This document shows, one piece after another, positions 47,956 through 58,295 of a stretch of 64,000 bases of DNA. The notes under the pieces were generated by a model. The model ran no database searches, was not told the origin of the DNA, and saw only the letters and a list, made by a program, of their open reading frames with translations. The number at the start of each line of letters is the position of its first letter. Position 1 is the stretch's first letter. The position numbers and the translations under genes are program-made. This DNA is from an uncultured Lachnospiraceae bacterium (GTDB lineage: Bacteria > Bacillota > Clostridia > Lachnospirales > Lachnospiraceae): the NCBI GenBank assembly GCA_947629565.1, contig CANREG010000005.1, positions 1 to 64,000 on the forward strand, read 5' to 3'.

Positions 47956-48306
47956 ATGCAGGAGAAGAGACGATATAAAAGATTACCGATTCAGTTAAAG
48001 TTAGAAGTATCCGAGGTTTTCAAGCAGGACAATGATGTAATCCATGATTTGAACGCCCAGATTGATGTGTTTGATATTTCCAAGGCGGGAATCGGATTTA
48101 CCACGACAACCTTTATTCCCAATGACTATTATTTCAACGCCACCATTTTGTTGGAGAACTCGGACCAAAAGCTGTTGACCGTTGTCAAGATTCTCCACAG
48201 GACTGAATTAGAAAACGGTCTGTACCGTTACGGTTGTGAATTTGTCGGGCTGGCCGGTATCTTTGACTCCGTATTTACGGAATACGAGAAATTTATCGAG
48301 GGGTAA
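47956..48306 (+). CDS. PilZ-domain protein
   Basis: 'EKRRYKRLPIQLKLEV...VFDISKAGIGFTTT', 'GCEFVGL'; SD GGAGGAG. Confidence 0.85.
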   Translation: MQEKRRYKRLPIQLKLEVSEVFKQDNDVIHDLNAQIDVFDISKAGIGFTTTTFIPNDYYFNATILLENSDQKLLTVVKILHRTELENGLYRYGCEFVGLAGIFDSVFTEYEKFIEG

Positions 48307-48396
48307 ATATGCACCCTTCTATTCCGGAAGCGTCCTTCTTATCTCTGCCGGAATGTAGACGGGTTCGCCTTCATACGCACATGGTGCGCCGAAGGA

Positions 48397-49656
48397 TTAC
48401 TTCCTTCCCGCCGGCGCCAGATTAAGAGACTGTCCGCGGCCAAGGCCGCTTTCCATATCCGCAGCAAGCCTGCGGATAATTTTATCTAAATGCAAATCTG
48501 CTAATGTTCCCTTTTTTGTCACTGTCAAATCCGCCTCCTGTCCATAGGAAAAGCTGTTAAGCCAATCGCATTTTCCAAAGCCCACCATGGAACCGCCGGC
48601 ATAATTATAGCCTGCGTCATAACCCGACGCATTGTAGGCGCCGATATAGGAAAGGTCGTATTTCCCCAGTTCCAGATACGGCGGAATATACGCCTCTAAT
48701 TCATAGGTTCCCGTCGTCAGACTTTCCGGCAAAATCAGGGAAAATTCCGCCGAAGCTCCGGTTTCCCTATGCTTATACACAAGATAAATGGAGGTGACGC
48801 CGACGCCGTCCTCCACGCTTACCTGAAATCTGGCCTTCCCCATCGTCATGCCGTCATATTGGAGCAACCGAAGTCCGGTTATCTCCGGCGCCTCATAATA
48901 ACCGTTCTCCAAAGCCTTGGTTGTAGCGCCGTATTTCTTCGCCGTCTTCGGGGTGACAGCGGTTCCGTCGGCAGCCTGAAGCCCGTAGTAAGCCGCAATG
49001 CCGTTGGCGTCTGCCTTCGCCAGCTTTCTAAGTCCTTCCTCGGAGGCAAAAAAAGGCTTATCCGCTTCCGCATCCATGTAACAGTGCTCAATAATCATCG
49101 CGGGCATACCGTAATTGACGGCATGGCGGATTACCCCGTAATAGTCGTCAAAGCTTCCGTCCCCGCGCCTTCCGCCCATCTGGGTCACTCTGGCAAAGGT
49201 TCCCGCATTATCAAGGCCGACAGCCTCAAATTCCCCCAACAGATAATCTGCAAAATGCCTGAGATTTTCCCGATAGGCTTCTGCCGTTGTGATATACACA
49301 GACGCTCCCTTAGACTGGTGGGACACGCTGGCGTTGAAATGAAGGCTGATTAAGATGTCCGCCCCGCCCTCCGAAGCCCGGCGGGCCCGTTCATAGAGGG
49401 GCACCTGCTCGTCTTCCTCTCTGGTCAGCATCACCTCCGCTTCCGGATACCGGGAAAGCTCCTCCTTGAGAAACTTTGCCATTTTCAGGTTTAAATCCTT
49501 TTCCAACAAACCGTAGTACATGGCCCCTTCTTCCTCGCCCCCATGCCCCGGGTCCAGGGCAATGGCAACCGTCCGGGCGGACGCCTGCAAACCCCACAGG
49601 CACACCCCCAGCCAAATTAAACATATACTTAAGAATACCTTAAACGACCTTTGCAT
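48397..49656 (-). CDS. N-acetylmuramoyl-L-alanine amidase (Amidase_3)
   Basis: 'VAIALDPGHGGEEEGA', 'MLTREEDEQVPLYERARRASEGGADILISLHFNAS', 'PAMIIEHCYMDAEAD'; signal peptide. Confidence 0.92.
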   Translation of the reverse strand: MQRSFKVFLSICLIWLGVCLWGLQASARTVAIALDPGHGGEEEGAMYYGLLEKDLNLKMAKFLKEELSRYPEAEVMLTREEDEQVPLYERARRASEGGADILISLHFNASVSHQSKGASVYITTAEAYRENLRHFADYLLGEFEAVGLDNAGTFARVTQMGGRRGDGSFDDYYGVIRHAVNYGMPAMIIEHCYMDAEADKPFFASEEGLRKLAKADANGIAAYYGLQAADGTAVTPKTAKKYGATTKALENGYYEAPEITGLRLLQYDGMTMGKARFQVSVEDGVGVTSIYLVYKHRETGASAEFSLILPESLTTGTYELEAYIPPYLELGKYDLSYIGAYNASGYDAGYNYAGGSMVGFGKCDWLNSFSYGQEADLTVTKKGTLADLHLDKIIRRLAADMESGLGRGQSLNLAPAGRK

Positions 49657-49679
49657 ATATATCCTCTTTCTTATTCTTA

Positions 49680-52600
49680 CTATTTAATTGTCATGGTTTT
49701 TTTCTTTCCTGTCTTACCAGTCAGTTTCTTTTCGTATATTTTCTTAGACTTAGAAGGAACCTTAAATCCGGCCTTTTTATATATTCCCTTAAAACAGTCT
49801 TTTCCGAAGGAAGGCGGTGTTTTTCCCTTAAACTGCACTGAGGATAGCTTTTTACAGTCTTTGAATGCCTTCTTCCCTATACTTTTAAGCTTTGACGGCA
49901 ATATTATCTTTTTCAGCGCAGTACATCCCTCAAAAGCGCTGTTTCCTATCTTTTTCAGTTTCGAATTACATATTATGCTCTTTAACTTCCTACATCCGGA
50001 AAATGCAGAACTGTCAACGGTTTCTATATTCTCACCAAGCACCACCGCCTTAAGTCTTGCGTTCTTTGCAAAGGCTTTGCTGCCTATGGAAGTCACCTTG
50101 TATACCTGCCCGTCTGTTTTAACCGTTGCAGGAACTTTAATTTTAGAAGCTTTAGTCTTTGCAACTGTAAATGCCGCAGTCATGCTGCTCTGATTCAACA
50201 CATACGTATTACTGTCTATCTGAACTGTGCTCTTAACAGAAGGCTGGTTCTGCTGAGCTTGCTGTTCCTGCTGATTTTGGGTTTGTTGGGGTTGTTGGGG
50301 TTGCTGGTTTGGTTGGCGGCTCATTTCTGCATGGCAGACACTGCAATACACCACTTCATCGTATCTGCCGTCTTTCTCATTTTCACGAACCGGAGTCCCC
50401 GCCGTATGCTCTTCCACATTAATTTTTAATTTTGCCTGAACGGTACTTCCGTTTTCCATATAGGATATCACGAGCTCCTTTTCACCCACAGTATTCACAT
50501 CAAGACTGTCGACATTTGTGGTATATCCGGTTACCGGCTGACTGTATCCATCCCGGTAATTAGCAGTAACTGTCAGGTCAGTCAGGCTAACAGGCATCCC
50601 TATATGGGAAGCCAACACCCCCTTTTGAGCGGCGAGACTCTCCGGCGGGATAGAACTATTATGGCTGACTGTAATATTTAGCACATACTCACCGGCTTCA
50701 TGGTTATCATCTCCTGCGGCGCTTACAACAATAGCTGCCTTCCCCACCTTATGCCCGGTAATCCTGCCCTTTTCATCAACCTCCGCAATATCCGGATTAT
50801 TACTCTTGTAAGTTATATCACCAAATGCCGAAGAAACTTCTTCAATCTCTATACTTTTTTCCGACTCTACCGTTTCAGGGGATTTAACCTTTATCGACTG
50901 CTCTGCTTTCAGGATTGTAAACTCCACATTCTTTTCGCCTGAGTATTCCCCTATGCCTTTGACTATCGCCATTCCGGTTCCCGCATTAATATTGTTCTCA
51001 CAGGATACCTCATAATCCACTCCCTTCTCCAACAGCAGACCACCGTCTGACACATACAGCTTCGGTGTCAGCGCCTCCCCATTGTAAACGCACTCCTCTG
51101 ACGGCTCTACAACACAATCCGCTATAGTATCATGAAGGGATATAGTGGAAAAGGTCAGTTCCGGTTTTGTATCCTTATCGTCGTTGCCGGCAGCCTGATA
51201 ATCTTCTACAACACTCCAAGACCATGCTGATTCATAAGATGCAGGATAATACACTGTTGCTTTAACACATTCAAAAGCATGGGAATCGGGTTCATCCGCA
51301 TACAAATGTAAAGAAATCTTCTGCAATTCCGGCGGAGTCCCTCGGAAATAAATTTCCTGAACCTGGGAAGCACAAAAAACATACAGACCAATCCAGTTAA
51401 CTGATGCAGATACCATAATTTTATTAAGCTGGTCTCCTGTGTTACAAAAAGCATATGGCATTATCTTCTCCACGCCGGAAGGAATAATATAACTTGTATC
51501 ATCATGTTTTGGGGGATATACGATTAGTTCCGTTCGTTCATGATTAAACAAAACACCATCCACATCTGTGTAGTATGGGTTATCTTTATCAACAAAAATA
51601 TTTTTTAAACCCGTACAGCCCATATAGTACAGCCCCGTATTATCTATAGTTCCCATAAAAGCATTTGCCGCAATGGACTTCACAGAAGACGGTATCCGTA
51701 TCTCTTCCAGCACAGAATTGCCGTCAAGCACTCCGCTTCCTATCGTTTCAAGAGTGCCCGGAAACTGTATTGTCCGGCAAGAAGTCCCACATTCCTTAAA
51801 CGCATAATTACCTATCTCCGTAATACCCGCATTGAGGATAATACTTTTAATATGTTCGTTATAATTGCTCCACTCTGTAACTTTCGTTATCGTTCCGCTC
51901 CCGCTTATAACCAATTCCTCATCGACCGTAACTTCCCATTCAATATCTGTACCATCGATATGTCCCGACGCATAAGGCGCGTCTGTCCATAAAGCGTAAA
52001 GCGTAATCGCTCCTGCGGATTGAAGTAAATTCGATATGGATTGTTTCTCATTGTATATTGTGCCGGAAGAAGCAGACGGAGATGTCCCCCAGCCTATGAA
52101 TCGATATCCCGGACGCACATAAGGATTAGCAGGGATTTGGTAGGTGTTTGCGTATTTACAAACCATATCCTCTAGCTTATCGCCTGTACCGCCGTTGCTG
52201 TCAAAATGGATGGTATAGGAATAATCCTTTGTCCAATGTGCATAGAGAGTGTGGTCTGCATCGACACTTACCACATGGTTCTCTGTTATCTTCTTCCCTC
52301 CTGTAGGCTCAGTATACCAACCGTCAAATACATACCCCTGTCTTACCGGCCGGGGTAATGTTCCGTAAGTCTGGCCGCCTCCATATTTTATCTTCTGCGA
52401 GGCAGGAGAAACTGTGCCTCCGTTAGCGTCAAAATAAAGCGTATGTTCATTGTATACGGTAATCTTATACGCATATGTATGGGCATCGCTGTTGGTTTCC
52501 CACTTGCCCTCTCCCCCTGTCGTAATATAGTACCGAACCGATACCGTCACCTTATAGGTAACAGTTGCGGTTCCGACAGCATTCGCTTTTATTACACAGG

Positions 52601-52850
52601 TGTCATCATTTTGGGAAACAATGGATACCGCTGTACCTGAGAGACTCCAATCTCCCGGAGTAATCGTCATATCAGTAGCTCCTGGATACAAAGAAGCAAC
52701 ATTAGGCCTTAATGACAATGTCTGTCCTACCGACATGGTCTGAGGCAGTTCAAGGTAGCTCGCCTTTGAATCAACAGACGGAATCCACACTGTCACAAAA
52801 CCCAACAACATAAATATAAACCGGCAAAACCATAATCTTCCTCTGTTCAT
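49680..52850 (-). CDS. Large BspA-like LRR surface protein with InlB-type repeats and MBG/Ig-like domains
   Basis: Signal peptide; 'TLYFDANGGTVSPASQKIKYGGGQTYGTLPRPVRQGYVFDGWYTEPTGG' repeats; LRR_5 'IGNSAFEGCTALKKIILPSKLKSIGKKAF'; Gln-rich linker. Confidence 0.9.
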   Translation of the reverse strand: MNRGRLWFCRFIFMLLGFVTVWIPSVDSKASYLELPQTMSVGQTLSLRPNVASLYPGATDMTITPGDWSLSGTAVSIVSQNDDTCVIKANAVGTATVTYKVTVSVRYYITTGGEGKWETNSDAHTYAYKITVYNEHTLYFDANGGTVSPASQKIKYGGGQTYGTLPRPVRQGYVFDGWYTEPTGGKKITENHVVSVDADHTLYAHWTKDYSYTIHFDSNGGTGDKLEDMVCKYANTYQIPANPYVRPGYRFIGWGTSPSASSGTIYNEKQSISNLLQSAGAITLYALWTDAPYASGHIDGTDIEWEVTVDEELVISGSGTITKVTEWSNYNEHIKSIILNAGITEIGNYAFKECGTSCRTIQFPGTLETIGSGVLDGNSVLEEIRIPSSVKSIAANAFMGTIDNTGLYYMGCTGLKNIFVDKDNPYYTDVDGVLFNHERTELIVYPPKHDDTSYIIPSGVEKIMPYAFCNTGDQLNKIMVSASVNWIGLYVFCASQVQEIYFRGTPPELQKISLHLYADEPDSHAFECVKATVYYPASYESAWSWSVVEDYQAAGNDDKDTKPELTFSTISLHDTIADCVVEPSEECVYNGEALTPKLYVSDGGLLLEKGVDYEVSCENNINAGTGMAIVKGIGEYSGEKNVEFTILKAEQSIKVKSPETVESEKSIEIEEVSSAFGDITYKSNNPDIAEVDEKGRITGHKVGKAAIVVSAAGDDNHEAGEYVLNITVSHNSSIPPESLAAQKGVLASHIGMPVSLTDLTVTANYRDGYSQPVTGYTTNVDSLDVNTVGEKELVISYMENGSTVQAKLKINVEEHTAGTPVRENEKDGRYDEVVYCSVCHAEMSRQPNQQPQQPQQTQNQQEQQAQQNQPSVKSTVQIDSNTYVLNQSSMTAAFTVAKTKASKIKVPATVKTDGQVYKVTSIGSKAFAKNARLKAVVLGENIETVDSSAFSGCRKLKSIICNSKLKKIGNSAFEGCTALKKIILPSKLKSIGKKAFKDCKKLSSVQFKGKTPPSFGKDCFKGIYKKAGFKVPSKSKKIYEKKLTGKTGKKKTMTIK

Positions 52851-52954
52851 AGGCGTCTCCCCCTTGAAATTTCCAATCCTTTTACATCATTATATATATG
52901 ACAGGAATTAATTTCAAGCAACATTTTTGCCCACTTTTTGCCTACTCTTACATT

Positions 52955-54121
52955 TTATGCCGCCCTCCGCCGTTTATGATATATGCAGACTACGGCAGCC
53001 GCAAACACCACCAGGGCGTAACCGCCAACGACGCCCAGCTGGGGCAGAAAATCCGAAAAAACGCCCCCGGAGGTCTCACTGATAGCGCCAATCGCCGCAT
53101 TATTGACCGTATACCAGTAAACGGGCGTAAACCGGGCCACCCGTTCCACTCCGCCGGTGAAAAACTGCACAGGAACAAATGTCCCGCCCATGAAACAGAG
53201 CGCCAGACTTAAGACACTCGTCAAGCCGGTTACGGTCTGCAAATTCGAGGATATGGTTCCGGTCAAAATGGCAAGGCTTAAGCCAAACAGCAGCATCACT
53301 CCTATATTCGCCATAAAATAGGGCAGCCGGACATCCGTAAAGATTGCCCCCTTCGAGGCAATTCCCGCTATGGCAAACACCAGTGCAAATTCCATCAGAC
53401 CGAATACAAGCACAGCCAAAGTCAGGCTTAAAAGCCTTGCTTTTATGGGCGCAGCGCCGCACTCCGTCCGCTCTTTCACGCCCGGCCTGTTAAAACAAAA
53501 CAGGATAAGCCCTGCTCCGGTCATACCCAGGGTGATAAAAAGATATGGCACATACACAAAAAATTCCGTAATAAAATCATGCTGGTCGGCGTTGACAAAG
53601 GAAGCCATGCGCACTTTGGTATCTTCCTTTTTTAACTGATTGAGTTCCTCCGCCGCCTCCTCTAAATTATACCCCGCCTCTAAGAAGCCTGTCAACTTGG
53701 AAAGGTACATATCAAGCTCCGCCTCAAAATAGTCAGACTCATAGGCCCCCGGCACCTTCATGCGTTTTAGCTGTATTTTCTCCTTTTGCCCGGAAAGCAG
53801 GCTCTCCGTAAAGCCTTTGGGGATAACCAGCACATAACTGATTTCCTTCCAGTAAAGCGCCTCTTTTATCTTCTCCTCATCATAGGCAAGCTCCTTTATC
53901 TCATGCTCTCCGCCAAAATATTCCCGAACGGCCCGTCCAAAGGCCGCCTGTTCCTCATCGACCAGTCCGAAAGAGATACCGGTATTCTCAAACTCCTTCC
54001 GGGAATCCACAGAGTTTGCAGAAGACATCGCCAAAGATACGCCCAGAAAAATGCACAGATACAATATTACTGTTCCCCGGTAATGGTATAACATCTTAAA
54101 AAATGTCTTAAATACTTGCAT
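52955..54121 (-). CDS. ABC-2 type transporter permease
   Basis: N-terminal TM, large extracytoplasmic domain, C-terminal TM block. Confidence 0.85.
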   Translation of the reverse strand: MQVFKTFFKMLYHYRGTVILYLCIFLGVSLAMSSANSVDSRKEFENTGISFGLVDEEQAAFGRAVREYFGGEHEIKELAYDEEKIKEALYWKEISYVLVIPKGFTESLLSGQKEKIQLKRMKVPGAYESDYFEAELDMYLSKLTGFLEAGYNLEEAAEELNQLKKEDTKVRMASFVNADQHDFITEFFVYVPYLFITLGMTGAGLILFCFNRPGVKERTECGAAPIKARLLSLTLAVLVFGLMEFALVFAIAGIASKGAIFTDVRLPYFMANIGVMLLFGLSLAILTGTISSNLQTVTGLTSVLSLALCFMGGTFVPVQFFTGGVERVARFTPVYWYTVNNAAIGAISETSGGVFSDFLPQLGVVGGYALVVFAAAVVCIYHKRRRAA

Positions 54122-55241
54122 ACTTCGTCCTCCCCAGCTTTACTATACTGACTGCGATAAAGAGGAGACCAATCCCCACCAGCGTAGCCACATTGATCCA
54201 ATACTGCCGAACATCTCCGAATATCGCCAGACTTTTAAAGGCGTTTACGATCAGGGTAGCCGGATTGATCCGGTTGACAATCGGACAGGTTTCCTCTAAA
54301 TAGTAGGTAATCTTTACCCACTGCAATCCGCCCAAAAATGAACTGGCCATATAAAAGGCAACGCTAATTGCATCCTTTGCGCGGGGCGAGCCCCGGAAGA
54401 CAACGGCAATCATGGTGCCTGCCGCAAGCCCGGTAAAGCAGCCCGCGCAGACGCCTAAGAAAATCAGCCCTTTGCTGCTGCCAAAGTCCCGATGAAAGAC
54501 ATACACCAAAACCGCCAAAATCCCGGCCATCAGAACACAGTAGATGAACAGCGTGGCCAGAAAATCGGACACCACCTGACTGATTTTTCCCTTTGGCGAC
54601 GCATTTCTTCTGGCTCCCAAAGGAGATAAATCCGCCTGAATGGAAAGCCCGTTTTGCACCCCTACCTCTGCCGCCATCAGGCAGGCCATGGCAAGCAGGG
54701 CGTAGAAATACTGGTTATAGGGGTCCTTGTCCTGTCCCTTTAAGGGAATGTCCTCGATTTCCACCTCTCCGCCCTTTAGCATGGCCATAACCAGGTCCTG
54801 TATTTTTTCCGGATTATGCGCGGCTGCCCGCTCTATCAGCGCGCGGTTTTGCTTATACTGGTCCAAAAAGACCTTTATGATAGAGGCGCTTACCGTAGAA
54901 TCCTTTACCACCAGTTCAAAATCTTCATCTGCAATCAAAATATATCCCTCAATTTTATCCTGCTTTAAGGCTTTTTGGGCCTGGGATTCCCGCTCATAGG
55001 CAGTCACCTCAAACATCGCCTTTCCCTCTCCGGTCTCGGCGCCTTTCAGCATTTCCATAAAATAAGGCTCCTCCATTTCTCCCACCACCCCTACGGGAAT
55101 CCGGGAAAACAGGCTGGCCTCATTGAGACTGGAAAACATAAAGTAAAACAGAGTCCCTAGGATTAACGGAAAGCTGATTGACCAGAACAGCACCATAGGG
55201 CTTCGAAGAATCTTTTTTATCTGATACAAAAAATGCTGCAT
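54108..55241 (-). CDS. ABC-2 type transporter permease
   Basis: Same architecture as neighbour; overlaps it. Confidence 0.85.
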   Translation of the reverse strand: MQHFLYQIKKILRSPMVLFWSISFPLILGTLFYFMFSSLNEASLFSRIPVGVVGEMEEPYFMEMLKGAETGEGKAMFEVTAYERESQAQKALKQDKIEGYILIADEDFELVVKDSTVSASIIKVFLDQYKQNRALIERAAAHNPEKIQDLVMAMLKGGEVEIEDIPLKGQDKDPYNQYFYALLAMACLMAAEVGVQNGLSIQADLSPLGARRNASPKGKISQVVSDFLATLFIYCVLMAGILAVLVYVFHRDFGSSKGLIFLGVCAGCFTGLAAGTMIAVVFRGSPRAKDAISVAFYMASSFLGGLQWVKITYYLEETCPIVNRINPATLIVNAFKSLAIFGDVRQYWINVATLVGIGLLFIAVSIVKLGRTKYASI

Positions 55242-55253
55242 ACCGCTCTCCTC

Positions 55254-56186
55254 CTAATCTCTCAGCTCTTTGCCGGTAATCTCTAAAAATACATCATTTA
55301 AGGTGGGCAGCGCCGAATGTACGCTCCAGAAGGAAATATCCTTCTCCTTCATATAGTCAAGAAGCCTTAAAAGGTTATGCCTGCCTTTGGAAAAATACAC
55401 CTTCAAATAGGGGGCCTCATACAAAATCCGCTGCACATGGGGCAGCGCCTCAATTTCCTGCACCTGCTCCCCGGAAAGCTCCATTACCTCCATGCTGATT
55501 GTCTCCCCGAAATCAATCATGGATTTCAGCTCGTCGTTGGTGCCAATGGCTATATTTTTTCCTTTGTCCATAATGGCAATGCGGGTGCATATCTGCTCCA
55601 CCTCCTCCATGTAATGGGAGGTATAAATGACCGTTGCCCCATTTTCGTTCAACTGCTTGATGCCCTCTAATATCTTATTCCGGCTCTGGGGGTCCACAGC
55701 CACCGTCGGCTCGTCCATAATAATCAGCTTGGGCTTGTGGGCAATGCCACAGGCAATGTTTAACCGCCGCAGCAGTCCGCCGGATAACTTCTTGGGAAGA
55801 AACTTCCTGTAATCGGAAAGCTCCACAAAGGCAATGGCCTCCTCCACTAACTCCCGCCGTTTTGCCTTATCCTTTACATAGAGGCCGCAGAAATAATCAA
55901 TGTTCTCATAGACTGTCAGTTCGTCAAATACCGCTACATTCTGCATGACCACGCCGATATCTTTTTTCAGGTCATAGCTGCCCGGTTTCATCTCCCGGCC
56001 AAATACTTCAATCTTTCCCTTGTCGTATTCCAAAAGCGACAACAGGCAGTTAATTGTGGTGGATTTCCCGCTGCCGTTCGGTCCTAAGAGGCCGAAAATC
56101 TCGCCCTCCTCAATGGCCAGATTAAAATGGTCCAAGGCGACCAGTTCTCCATAGCGCTTGACTAAGTTCTCAATCTTTACAATCAT
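55254..56186 (-). CDS. ABC transporter ATP-binding protein
   Basis: 'GLLGPNGSGKSTTINCLL', 'LSGGLLRRLNIACGI', 'LIIMDEPTVAVDPQSR'. Confidence 0.95.
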   Translation of the reverse strand: MIVKIENLVKRYGELVALDHFNLAIEEGEIFGLLGPNGSGKSTTINCLLSLLEYDKGKIEVFGREMKPGSYDLKKDIGVVMQNVAVFDELTVYENIDYFCGLYVKDKAKRRELVEEAIAFVELSDYRKFLPKKLSGGLLRRLNIACGIAHKPKLIIMDEPTVAVDPQSRNKILEGIKQLNENGATVIYTSHYMEEVEQICTRIAIMDKGKNIAIGTNDELKSMIDFGETISMEVMELSGEQVQEIEALPHVQRILYEAPYLKVYFSKGRHNLLRLLDYMKEKDISFWSVHSALPTLNDVFLEITGKELRD

Positions 56187-56273
56187 GGTTTTCCTCTCCC
56201 GCATCAAAGTTTTGTTGTTGCTATGCTTTCATATTATCATTTTGTGCCGAAAAATGAAGTGTGAAATGTAAGA

Positions 56274-56301
56274 AAACGATGTGACAAATGTCACATCGTT
56301 T
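56274..56301. terminator. Terminator hairpin downstream of the AAA ATPase gene
   Basis: Perfect 12-bp stem AAACGATGTGAC/GTCACATCGTTT with AAAT loop. Confidence 0.75.
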
Positions 56302-56313
56302 ATCTCATGCAGA

Positions 56314-57555
56314 TTATATGTCCGCGCCCGTTTTATTGAGCAGCCAGTCTATTATGTTGATAACTTCTATTCCGTCATAGTCACCTGCTGTGAAACGGTC
56401 AAGAGTGAGTATGGCTTTCGGGTAATTGTCGTTCAGGCTTTTAAGCGGCGCAATTTCTCTTTGGAATGTATTTTCGTCCATAAGAGATGCTGTCACCTGA
56501 TAATATTTCAATCTGTCGTTCTTTCGCGCCACAAAATCCACTTCGGAAGCTGCCGCTTTGCCGATGTTTACGGTATATCCTCTGCGGAGAAGTTCAAAGT
56601 AAACTACATTTTCAAGGGAAAATCCCAAGTCATAGTTTCTTCGCGAAAGCATAAACCGTCTGAGTCCCAAGTCCACAATGTAAATCTTACGGTTTGTTTT
56701 CAGCAGTTGTTTTCCAAGCACATCATATCTGTCCACAGGATAAAACACAAACGCTTCTTCCAGTACATCTAAATAACCTTCTACCGTATTGGGAGATATT
56801 TTCCTTCCGGAAGAAATGATATAATCGGTAATACTCTTTACCGATATGAGACTTCCGATTGAGCCTGCAAGAAATCTTGCTATATTCTTCAGCAGGGCAA
56901 TATCGTTGATTTTGCGTTTCTCTGAGTTATTATTTTCTCTCCTGCTTTGCCGTTCCTCAATATCCTTGACGATAATCGTGTTATAGATGCCTTCAAGGTA
57001 GGCGTCAATTTTTTCTTTCGTCTTGTCCATAAGGGCAACATATGGGAACGCTCCGTTGCTCATATAATCCATGAAAGCATCATCGGGGCTTTTATCGCCG
57101 TTCAGTTCGTAATATTCCTTAAAGGAAAAAGGCAGCACAGACAGTTTCACATAACGCCCCGAAAGCAGTGTTGCCAGTTCTCCTGAAAGCAAAAAGGAAT
57201 TAGAGCCTGTAATGTAGATGTCAACATTGTCTTTAATGTAAAGACTGTCTACCGCCCTTTCAAACTCAGGGACTTTCTGTATCTCGTCCAGAAAGATATA
57301 TGTTGTTCCTTCGGGACTGAGGTTTGAAACAAGGTATTGATATAAGGCCTTGTAATCAAGCAGGTCTTCATACTCCAGTTCCTCAAAGTTCAAAAAAATT
57401 ATCTGCTTTTCTTTCACACCTGTTTCAATAAGATAATCCATATACTGTCTTAACAGCGTTGACTTTCCGCATCGGCGTATTCCCGTAATAACCTTTATCA
57501 CCTTTTCATCTTTCCACGCTTTTAAATGTTCAAGGTAATCTGTTCTCTGAACCAT
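56314..57555 (-). CDS. AAA ATPase with C-terminal DUF4143-like domain
   Basis: 'VITGIRRCGKSTLLRQY', 'TYIFLDEIQKVPEFE', 'YITGSNSFLLSGELATLLSGRY', C-terminal 'ELLRRGYTVNIGKAAASEVDFVARK'. Confidence 0.92.
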   Translation of the reverse strand: MVQRTDYLEHLKAWKDEKVIKVITGIRRCGKSTLLRQYMDYLIETGVKEKQIIFLNFEELEYEDLLDYKALYQYLVSNLSPEGTTYIFLDEIQKVPEFERAVDSLYIKDNVDIYITGSNSFLLSGELATLLSGRYVKLSVLPFSFKEYYELNGDKSPDDAFMDYMSNGAFPYVALMDKTKEKIDAYLEGIYNTIIVKDIEERQSRRENNNSEKRKINDIALLKNIARFLAGSIGSLISVKSITDYIISSGRKISPNTVEGYLDVLEEAFVFYPVDRYDVLGKQLLKTNRKIYIVDLGLRRFMLSRRNYDLGFSLENVVYFELLRRGYTVNIGKAAASEVDFVARKNDRLKYYQVTASLMDENTFQREIAPLKSLNDNYPKAILTLDRFTAGDYDGIEVINIIDWLLNKTGADI

Positions 57556-57692
57556 AGTATCACTCTCCTTACGGTTTTATTGTTGCCATTATATCACAAA
57601 ATTATGATTTTGTAAGGAGAAATTCCCATTTCGGAATATTTTTATCTTTATGCGTCTCTATATTCCCATTTCGGAATTGTTGTTTTCGCAAA

Positions 57693-58295
57693 TTAACCTA
57701 AATTCTTAGGCAGTTTCAACCGCCTAATCATCTCTTCTATTACCGCTTCTCTGTCCTGGCACGATTTTGCCGCTTCAAGCCAATTTTTGCTGTCATAGCC
57801 GCCAATCGACTTTCTTATATCTTTTTGCAGCCGTTTTTTATATGCGCCCTCATCATTCATACAGTGAAACCATGGCAGGAGAAATTGCCGGATTGCATCT
57901 ACAATGTTCAGAAAACTTATCCTTGCCACATTCTCATCTGCATAATCCCACCACACATCCTTACCTGCAATCAATTCGCCGAGCCTGCCGCCCAGACCGA
58001 TTACCATATCTTCTTCCGGAACATACAAGGGCATTAAAGCATAATTGACCGTAAAGGTTTTAGAGCCATGCGCTTCTTTTTGTAAATCGACATATTCCAG
58101 CAAATCAATCCCGTTCCGTCTGACGAAACTGTTCGTTTTCCATTGATAAAAGCCCTGCTCGCTCAAATAACTTTTCAAAATCTCCTTACTGCAATTTTTG
58201 AACGCCATATCTGCCGCAGCTTTATTGACGCAGAGCAGTTCCTCCTCTAATCTCATATGGCTCCGGTTTCCCTGTAAAATGAATTTCTTACTCAT
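57693..58295 (-). CDS. DUF4304-like protein
   Basis: 'LSEQGFYQWKTNSFVRRNGIDLLEYVDLQKEAHGSKTFTVNYALMPLYVP'. Confidence 0.6.
   Translation of the reverse strand: MSKKFILQGNRSHMRLEEELLCVNKAAADMAFKNCSKEILKSYLSEQGFYQWKTNSFVRRNGIDLLEYVDLQKEAHGSKTFTVNYALMPLYVPEEDMVIGLGGRLGELIAGKDVWWDYADENVARISFLNIVDAIRQFLLPWFHCMNDEGAYKKRLQKDIRKSIGGYDSKNWLEAAKSCQDREAVIEEMIRRLKLPKNLG

Noticed and set aside
50250-50330. Low-complexity Gln/Pro repeat DNA in the LRR surface protein
   Set aside because: Short imperfect linker between domains; no frameshift evidence and typical of surface protein linkers.
56278-56297. TGTGACAAATGTCACA as a CRP/FNR-like operator
   Set aside because: It is the inner part of a 12-bp-stem hairpin directly after the ATPase stop codon, better explained as a terminator.
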